From assembly GCF_000227135.1 (NCBI RefSeq), contig NC_018256.1, positions 1,196,913 to 1,207,997 on the forward strand: 11,085 nt of DNA. The letters are read 5' to 3'. The DNA comes from Leishmania donovani. Lineage: Eukaryota > Euglenozoa > Kinetoplastea > Trypanosomatida > Trypanosomatidae. Both the position numbers and the translations under genes were made by a program. Under the pieces are notes generated by a model, which was not told the origin of the DNA, ran no database searches, and saw only the letters and a program-made list of their open reading frames with translations. Of this stretch, positions 5,897-11,085 are shown piece after piece. Within the stretch, counting starts at the first letter, position 1. Each line of letters starts with the position of its first letter.

Positions 5897-7603
5897 ATGA
5901 TCACCACGAGCGGCCGCGTCGTTCGCAAGGGCGGCAATGCGCCAAATAGCCGGAAGGCTCCACCACCCAAGCAGACACCTCAGGAGCAGATCGAGGACGC
6001 ACTGCAGGCACGCGACTTCTCGAAGGCGACCACCATCTTAGAGTTTTACAAGACAAGCGGACAGAGCCTCGGCAACCTTTCCATTAACGAATGGCTCGCC
6101 TACAGCGCCTTCCACGCGAATGACATGGAGAAGGCCATTGAGGTGTACAAGGACATTCTCGCGCTGGACGACTGTGCGCCGATCAACCACACGTACCTGG
6201 GCTGCTGCTACTACATGAACGGCTCGTTTAAGGAGGCGGAGGAATGTGCCTTACGCGGCCCCGAGTGCCCCCTTCAGACGCGGCTGATGTTGCACATTGC
6301 GCAGAAGACGCATGACGAGGAGAAGCTCATGATCTATCACGGCAAGCTACAGGATACGATCGAGGATCAGCTCTCGCTGGCTGCGGCGCAGTACATTCGC
6401 AACCATTACACTGAGGCCATCGAGGCCTATAAGCCCATTCTTGCTCAGACGAGGGAGTACAAAGCCCTCAACGTTTACGTGGCGATGTGCTACTTCAAAC
6501 TGGACTACTACGAGGTGAGCGTCAGTGTGCTGAATGTGTACCTGCAGTCCTACAGCAACAGCGCGGTGGCCATCAATCTCAAAGCTGCGAATCACTATCG
6601 CCTGTTCAACAACAAGGCGGCGAAGAGCGAGCTGAAGCTGCTGATCGATCTTCAACGCACCACTTACTACGTTGAGACGGACATTGTAAAGCACAACCTG
6701 GTCGTTTTCAACAACGGCGAGGGCGCCCTGCAAGTCCTGCCGTCGATGCTAGATGTCGGTATTCCAGAGGCACGCCTGAACTTGGTCATCTATCACCTGC
6801 GCCATGAGTGCATCAACGAAGCTTATGAGCTGATGGCCGATGTGGTGCCACTCACAACGCAGGAGTACATATTGAAGGCCGTCGTCAACGCGTACGTAGG
6901 CCAAAACATGGAGTCACAGGAGCATCTCAAGGTGTGCAAAGAAATCTTCAACTACGTGGGCTCCTCGGCGAGTGACCGCGATACGATCCCTGGCCGACAG
7001 TGCATGGCGTCGTACTTTTTTCTGCTGCGCGACTTCCCCAACGTGCTCATCTACTTGCGTTCAATCAAGCCGTACTTCAGCAAGGACGACACCTTTCTTT
7101 ACCTCTACGGTATCGCGTGCGCTGGTACTGGGGAGTACGCCGAGGCGGAGCAGAGCCTGCTCGCCGTCAGCTCCGACAAGATCAAGGCAGAGTTCAGCTA
7201 CACAAGCTGGCTGGTGCGGTCGCACATCATGAATAAGCACCCCAAGATGGCGTGGGATATCTACCTGAAGAAGGAGATGGGCGAGTCCATCGGAATATTG
7301 CGGCTCCTCGCGAATGACTGCTACCGCACAAGTGCCTTTTACTACGCAGCCAAGGCGTTTGACGTGCTGGAGCGACTCGACAGCGATCCCGAGTATGTGG
7401 AAGGCAAGAAAGGGGCGTGCATAGGTGTGTTTCAGCAGGTCTTCGCCAACGAGGAGCCTGCCGAGTCCTTGCTCGACGTGATGAAGATGATTGAAGCGAG
7501 TCTGCAGCGACACGCCGATGAACCGCCAGTGGTGCAGCAGTTTTCCAACATGCTGGCGCTGATGAAAGACTGGGCAAAGGATGCGAAGCTGAAGCGCCGG
7601 TGA
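5897..7603 (+). CDS. IFT56: Intraflagellar transport protein IFT56 (TTC26/DYF-13)
   Basis: This 568-residue TPR-superhelix protein matches IFT56 along its whole length; human TTC26 is about 554 residues. Recognisable family blocks include ALQARDFSKATTILEFYK (about 36-53), EDQLSLAAAQYIRNHYTEAI (about 156-175) and REYKALNVYVAMCYFKLDYY (about 183-202). Further blocks are VFNNGEGALQVLPSMLDVGI (about 271-290), PEARLNLVIYHLR, DTIPGRQCMAS (about 362-372) and YYAAKAFDVLERLDSDPEY (about 484-502). IFT56 is a peripheral subunit of the IFT-B complex. It is needed for normal cilium or flagellum assembly and for delivery of some motility proteins; the trypanosome orthologue has been called DYF-13 or PIFTC3. 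It acts in the cytoplasm, at the flagellar base and along the axoneme. The start is the first ATG after the predicted acceptor. The basic, proline-rich N-terminal 30 residues precede the first repeat, as in other family members. No defect is seen. Confidence 0.97.
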   Translation: MITTSGRVVRKGGNAPNSRKAPPPKQTPQEQIEDALQARDFSKATTILEFYKTSGQSLGNLSINEWLAYSAFHANDMEKAIEVYKDILALDDCAPINHTYLGCCYYMNGSFKEAEECALRGPECPLQTRLMLHIAQKTHDEEKLMIYHGKLQDTIEDQLSLAAAQYIRNHYTEAIEAYKPILAQTREYKALNVYVAMCYFKLDYYEVSVSVLNVYLQSYSNSAVAINLKAANHYRLFNNKAAKSELKLLIDLQRTTYYVETDIVKHNLVVFNNGEGALQVLPSMLDVGIPEARLNLVIYHLRHECINEAYELMADVVPLTTQEYILKAVVNAYVGQNMESQEHLKVCKEIFNYVGSSASDRDTIPGRQCMASYFFLLRDFPNVLIYLRSIKPYFSKDDTFLYLYGIACAGTGEYAEAEQSLLAVSSDKIKAEFSYTSWLVRSHIMNKHPKMAWDIYLKKEMGESIGILRLLANDCYRTSAFYYAAKAFDVLERLDSDPEYVEGKKGACIGVFQQVFANEEPAESLLDVMKMIEASLQRHADEPPVVQQFSNMLALMKDWAKDAKLKRR

Positions 7604-8061
7604 TAGTGTGAGATTTCGTCTTATCACGGGTCTTGTGTTCGCGTTTACTTTTTGTTTGTTGTCGTTTGTTCTCGCTTTGCGCCCTTCGATGAAATTGTCG
7701 CATGTACAGCCAGCGCGTCTCGAACTCTCCTTGCGCTTCGGTTCCTCATACAGTTCCTTTTATGTGCATCTTTTTTGATTCTCTCGAGAGGTGTGACGTT
7801 GATGGGGCAATTCCTGGCATGCCGTTCTTCATTCCTCTGCAGTCTACAATCCGAGGACATGATTCCGCCCTTCCTTCAAGCGCACATCTACGCGCACACG
7901 CATGCGCGCAAACGGTGGCGTGTACTCGCAGCGAGAGAGGGAGACGTGCACAGAGACACACTGGTACGCACGACCTCGTCTGCTTCTTCGGATGTGTTGT
8001 GGGTGGCCAGGTGTGCATGCCAGCACTGGTGCCTGCGTATGCCGGCTGCCTTCTCCCCCCT

Positions 8062-8116
8062 GATCGGGCGCGCTCTTTGTGCCCGATCGTCCAGCGGACA
8101 CACTCGTCGAGTGTGT
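8062..8116. other. Two tandem hairpins in the IFT56 3' region
   Basis: GATCGGGC/GCCCGATC (8062-8069 with 8081-8088) forms an 8-bp stem with an 11-nt loop. Nine bases later ACACACTC/GAGTGTGT (8098-8105 with 8109-8116) forms an 8-bp stem with a 3-nt loop. Both are perfect. A further G-T wobble closes each helix on the + strand (8061 with 8089; 8097 with 8117). Confidence 0.7.
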
Positions 8117-8192
8117 TTCTGAAACGGACTGCGATGGCGCCTCCGTAGCCGTCTTACTACCGGCAACGGCCTCTCTTGATCGCACCCCATTG

Positions 8193-8228
8193 TCTCTGTG
8201 CGTTTTAACCTTCAAATGCGCACAGAGA
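8193..8228. other. Hairpin, 10-bp perfect stem
   Basis: TCTCTGTGCG (8193-8202) pairs with CGCACAGAGA (8219-8228) across a 16-nt, A/T-rich loop. It lies about 75 nt after the tandem hairpin pair and belongs to the same structured block. Confidence 0.7.
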
Positions 8229-8380
8229 GACGCCACCTGTAGCGCTCGATCGCTCGCCAGGAACGACTGCACAAACTCTGAACCTCTCCCTCGCCACTGA
8301 ATGCTCTCGGCGCACTATCCATGCCCACTTGTCCTGCAGCAGAACATGCACGCAAACTCACAACAAACTGCAAGCATGCC

Positions 8381-8392
8381 AAAAAAAAAAAA
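8381..8392 (+). repeat. A12 homopolymer
   Basis: Twelve consecutive A occur on the + strand. This is unusual here, where spacers mostly carry T and C runs on that strand. It is compatible with an A-rich retroposon tail or with a simple homopolymer, and is prone to sequencing length error. Confidence 0.9.
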
Positions 8393-8433
8393 CTCTGTAA
8401 AAGCCCACCGTCTCTGTGAGTTACTGTACCGTT

Positions 8434-8465
8434 GCCGCACTGTTCTCCCTTTCCACCGTCGCTAG
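8434..8465 (+). promoter_or_regulatory. Predicted spliced-leader acceptor for the peptidase-like gene
   Basis: A pyrimidine tract (about 8441-8458) is followed by its first AG at 8464-8465. The resulting 115-nt 5' UTR has no ATG before 8581, which supports that start codon over the TTG at 8527. Confidence 0.55.
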
Positions 8466-8580
8466 TCGGCTTTGAGTGCAGTGAGTCGCCGCTGCCCGCA
8501 CCATCGGCACGGGGAACCTTTACGAGTTGCCCGGGCCACGCTTTACTAGAGTGCTTGTGCTGACTAGAGAAAAAAAGCCA

Positions 8581-9195
8581 ATGAAGCCACATGGACTCGC
8601 TGTGGTGCCATCCATTGTGCAACCCTCGCCGTTCCTCACTCGCGCCATCTGCGCCCTTTACTGGAAAGACACTTTTCTCGGCAGCTGCGTGGCCATCGCC
8701 CCGTCCATTGTGATGACTGCGGGTCATCACTACAACGCCGTCCGCGACGATGTCGGCGACTTCAGCGTTTTGACACGGCCCGGGCACTGGACGGCGGTCG
8801 AGTACGCGTCAAAGGATAGCACATATGACGTTGTGGTGTTCTGGCTCTGCGAGGAAGTGACGACGCACACCTCGCTGCGAGGGTATCTGCCCGCGGTGGG
8901 GGCACAGGTGGCGACTGTATGGTTGTCCCCTAAGCCACCACACGACGCGATTGTGTCGCCAGGCGTCGTGATGGAGAGCGAGGCAGAGAAGTGCGTGGCG
9001 CGCGGCACTGTGAGCATGACCGGATCGAGCGGCGCACCTGTGGTGGACGTCTTTGGTGAGCACATTGTCGGTCTCCATCTCACGTCCAACACGCGTGACG
9101 GCTCACGTGTGTCTGGGTTCATACCGTCACGCAAGCTGGTCTCTCTTTTCGCCGAGATGTGGGTCGAGCACGCTCGTGTCTTGTCGTCCGCATAG
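8581..9195 (+). CDS. Trypsin-like (PA clan) serine peptidase-like protein
   Basis: This 204-residue protein has the layout of a compact chymotrypsin-fold domain with an apparently complete catalytic triad. His49 lies in GSCVAIAPSIVMTAGHHY (34-51), where TAGH replaces the usual TAAH. Asp83 lies in STYDVVVFWL (80-89). Ser150 lies in MTGSSGAPVVD (146-156), matching G-x-S-G-x-P, and is followed by the GEHIVGLHL strand (159-167). The length equals the minimal PA-fold domain, with no PDZ domain, propeptide or clear signal peptide. It is therefore closer to generic trypsin-like peptidase domains (Pfam Trypsin_2 type) than to full HtrA/DegP. A cytosolic or organellar location is likely but not determined. 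Substrate and activity are unknown; a self-processing, regulatory or inactive role cannot be excluded. The start is the first ATG in frame and the first ATG after the predicted acceptor. Confidence 0.78.
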   Translation: MKPHGLAVVPSIVQPSPFLTRAICALYWKDTFLGSCVAIAPSIVMTAGHHYNAVRDDVGDFSVLTRPGHWTAVEYASKDSTYDVVVFWLCEEVTTHTSLRGYLPAVGAQVATVWLSPKPPHDAIVSPGVVMESEAEKCVARGTVSMTGSSGAPVVDVFGEHIVGLHLTSNTRDGSRVSGFIPSRKLVSLFAEMWVEHARVLSSA

Positions 9196-9806
9196 GTACC
9201 GGCAGCTCCAACCCCCCGTTGGATGCCGCGCGACCTCTTTTTTTTTTTGCTTCTTCACCGTGATGCTGGGAGGCTGCTCCGAGAGCTTGTGCTGCGTCTT
9301 TGCAGCTCCACTGTGGAATATGCGCGTCTGCGTGTGTACATGTGCGCGCTTTGTTCTCGGCGCTCCTGCGCCCTTCGCGCCATTTGTGAACACGGAAGAA
9401 AGCAGCTCGCGAGACTACGCATGGCGGTTTCGTGGTACGCACTCGCACCGGCAGCAGCATCCTTTCTGATTGAAGCTTTTCGCCGTCAAAACAAGCACGA
9501 GGACGAACATATCCGCGTCTTCTGTGATTGCCCCTTCCCCCCCCCCTCCACCGCCACCACCCTCCTTTCCCCATTCGCACATGATCTCTGCTGTTCCGCT
9601 TTTCGTTCATATCCTGGCACTCTGCCGGCCACGGCAACTCGGCGACCATCGTCACAACCAGCTCTCACGCTGGCTTGAACACGCCCTCTCTCTCTGCTCC
9701 CTACTTGTTCCACACAACTCCTTCAGCAGCGGATCTGGCAGTAGTACACAATTTGTGTCTTTTTGCGTGTCCTAGCGCCACAGCGTGATTGTTCGCGGTG
9801 AGGTGC
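9196..9806. other. Spacer between peptidase-like and carrier genes
   Basis: It contains the 3' UTR of the upstream gene with a run of T (about 9238-9249), a C10 run (9537-9546) within a long pyrimidine tract, and the leader of the carrier gene. Short open frames (for example 9223-9678) look like chance frames in biased sequence. Confidence 0.6.
9684..9726 (+). promoter_or_regulatory. Predicted spliced-leader acceptor for the carrier gene
   Basis: A CT-rich tract (about 9688-9724) is followed by its first AG at 9725-9726. It gives an 80-nt 5' UTR with no ATG before 9807, supporting that start. Confidence 0.55.
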
Positions 9807-10682
9807 ATGTCCGACAGCACCTCACCCACTACCTCTGCGGCCCAGCATGGGACGCTTCAATTCTCATTGGAGGAGCTGGCAGCAGGCGGCATTGCCGGCT
9901 TCGCGGAGCACTTCGTGATGTTTCCCTGCGACACCATTAAGACGCGCATGCAGGGCGGGGGTGCGCTAAGTATTGGCCACGTCGTGAGACACTTGTGGAA
10001 CCACGAGCGGCTAACACACCTCTATCGCGGATGCGTGCCGGTGCTCGTGTCAGCGATTCCAGCGCATGGTGCGTACTTCGGCGTGTACGAGGCCCTCAAG
10101 CGCCTCTTTGGCGACGACACCAACATGGGCATCGCCGCTGCGGCTTCGTTTTCCACGGCTGCCCACGACACGGTGTCCACGCCGTTCGACGTGATTAAGC
10201 AACGTATGCAAATGGACAAGCAGCGCTGCTTTAGTAGCTCTGTAGATTGTGCCCGGCGAATTGTGCGAACCGAAGGCGTCGGGGCCCTTTTCGCTTCTTT
10301 GCCAACGACGGTGATAATGAATATTCCCCACTTTTCGGCCTACTGGCTCGCCTACGAGGGTTTCCTCGCGTCTCGTGGGCATGGCAACGTGCGCAACCGC
10401 CATGACGAGATGACGGTGGACTACATGGCCGCTGGCTTTGTTGCAGGCACGTGCGCGGCGGTTGTCTCATTTCCCTTTGACACGGTCAAAACACATCTTC
10501 AGCTCGGCCACGGGATGGGCTTCCGCCACACACTGAGCGAGCTGATCCAGCTACGGGGAATGCGCGGCGTCTACTCGGGCGTTGTGCCGCGCATCCTCTA
10601 CACGGCTCCCTCTGGCGCCATCATGATGGTGACGTACGAAACCGTGAAGAGCGCGCTTGCATCCGACAAGAGTCTCTTGTGA
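9807..10682 (+). CDS. Mitochondrial carrier, mitoferrin-like
   Basis: This 291-residue protein has the three-fold mitochondrial carrier (SLC25) structure, with signature motifs PCDTIKTRMQ (40-49), PFDVIKQRMQM (126-136) and PFDTVKTHLQ (223-232). Six membrane helices are expected in the inner mitochondrial membrane. Several positions point to the mitoferrin (MRS3/SLC25A37) branch. These are AGFAEHFVMFPCDTIKTRMQ in helix 1, PAHGAYFGVYE in helix 2 (85-95), the KQRMQM run after helix 3, MNIPHFSAYWLAYE in helix 4 (171-184) and APSGAIMMVTYE in helix 6 (267-278). Mitoferrins import iron for heme and iron-sulfur cluster synthesis; trypanosomatid members (TbMCP17, LMIT1) have been linked to mitochondrial iron supply. 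Whether this gene is that orthologue is inference. The third signature has His230 where Arg is usual. The start is the first ATG in frame; the upstream TTG was rejected. Confidence 0.85.
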   Translation: MSDSTSPTTSAAQHGTLQFSLEELAAGGIAGFAEHFVMFPCDTIKTRMQGGGALSIGHVVRHLWNHERLTHLYRGCVPVLVSAIPAHGAYFGVYEALKRLFGDDTNMGIAAAASFSTAAHDTVSTPFDVIKQRMQMDKQRCFSSSVDCARRIVRTEGVGALFASLPTTVIMNIPHFSAYWLAYEGFLASRGHGNVRNRHDEMTVDYMAAGFVAGTCAAVVSFPFDTVKTHLQLGHGMGFRHTLSELIQLRGMRGVYSGVVPRILYTAPSGAIMMVTYETVKSALASDKSLL

Positions 10683-11022
10683 GGTACGTGTGTGGGAGTG
10701 TGAGAAGGCAGAGGCAGCGGACGCAAAGTGCTTGCGGGGGAGTGGAGAGTCAGCCCCCTATCTCACCTGCTACGCATGCCACGCGACACCAAGAGAAGGG
10801 GTCGAGCAGCTTTACTGGAAGTGAAGAATTCTCCTTCAGCAGCGTCCACGGGGGTCATGGCTCGCGGAGCGCTTTCAGCCTACAACCTTGCGTCTCGCCG
10901 AATAATCTTCATCAAAGACTTCCATTCGCTTTTAGCCTTCCTCGTTGGGCCGTAGCATGCTCCAGGAACACACACACTCACAAGCAGACGACGACGTATG
11001 CTACTAACATTTCATTGTCTTT
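10683..11022. other. Spacer after the carrier gene
   Basis: This is probably the carrier 3' UTR. No gene or strong structure is seen; the one 75-codon open frame (10728-10955) has no protein-like features. It ends at the right arm of the inverted repeat. Confidence 0.6.
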
Positions 11023-11085
11023 ACCAACCTGTCCCTCCACCCGAGGCAACTCGATAAACACACGTGCACCACACAACCACAGTTC
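11023..11085. repeat. Right arm of the 63-bp perfect inverted repeat
   Basis: This is the exact reverse complement of 8-70. The window ends at the last matching base, so the outer limit of this arm is not visible. The two arms are 10,952 bp apart and bracket every gene in the window. Confidence 0.97.

Larger units (their letters stand above)
7604..8580. other. Spacer between IFT56 and the peptidase-like gene
   Basis: No recognisable gene is present on either strand. It contains the IFT56 3' UTR, three strong hairpins (8062-8228), an A12 run (8381-8392), a pyrimidine tract with acceptor AG at 8464-8465 and the 115-nt 5' UTR of the downstream gene. The segment 7850-8392 could be tested as a degenerate SIDER-type retroposon because it ends in an A-rich tail, but I cannot verify its signatures by eye. 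Confidence 0.55.

Noticed and set aside
8527..8580. N-terminal extension of the peptidase-like protein from TTG at 8527
   Set aside because: No ATG is present, while ATG 8581 is the first after the predicted acceptor and precedes a complete fold.
1..11085. CRISPR arrays, insertion sequences or bacterial operon features
   Set aside because: No spaced direct repeats, transposase or Shine-Dalgarno-linked gene pairs are seen. The genes are eukaryotic and widely spaced.

Overview
The window looks like nuclear DNA from a trypanosomatid, most likely Leishmania or a close relative (Leishmaniinae). All recognisable genes are intronless and lie on the + strand. They are separated by 0.6-1.9 kb spacers rich in pyrimidine tracts and in CA/GT, poly-C and poly-T runs. 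Each gene is preceded by a pyrimidine tract followed by an AG, as expected of a polycistronic unit resolved by spliced-leader trans-splicing. The protein set (a flagellar IFT-B subunit, a divergent actin-related protein, a STARD10-like protein, a mitoferrin-like carrier) fits a flagellated eukaryote. Species cannot be fixed from the sequence alone.

Layout. 1-640 is a spacer; its first 70 bases hold the left arm of a 63-bp perfect inverted repeat. 792-1892 encodes a START-domain lipid-transfer protein, with an in-frame hydrophobic uORF just upstream. 1893-3033 is a spacer with a strong unexplained splice acceptor and a 13-bp RNA hairpin. 3034-4005 encodes a short, divergent actin-like protein. 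4006-5896 is a long spacer that contains a candidate unrecognised 75-residue membrane-protein gene (4765-4992) and a cluster of hairpins. 5897-7603 encodes IFT56 (TTC26/DYF-13). 7604-8580 is a spacer with three strong hairpins and an A12 run. 8581-9195 encodes a compact trypsin-fold (PA clan) protein with an apparently complete His-Asp-Ser triad. 9807-10682 encodes a mitoferrin-like mitochondrial carrier. 10683-11085 is a spacer ending exactly in the right arm of the inverted repeat.

The genes do not form an obvious pathway, which is normal for trypanosomatid polycistrons, where neighbours share transcription but not function. Start codons were set at the first ATG after the predicted spliced-leader acceptor where possible. 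TTG or GTG upstream extensions were not used because they are not expected starts here.

Most worth a second look are: the 63-bp inverted repeat bracketing the gene block (a possible substrate for linear amplicons, or an assembly-edge effect); the small PA-clan protease-like protein in a lineage reported to lack S1A trypsin-like enzymes; the single TAG that separates a hydrophobic leader-like uORF from the START protein; and the candidate small membrane-protein gene with its own splice signal.
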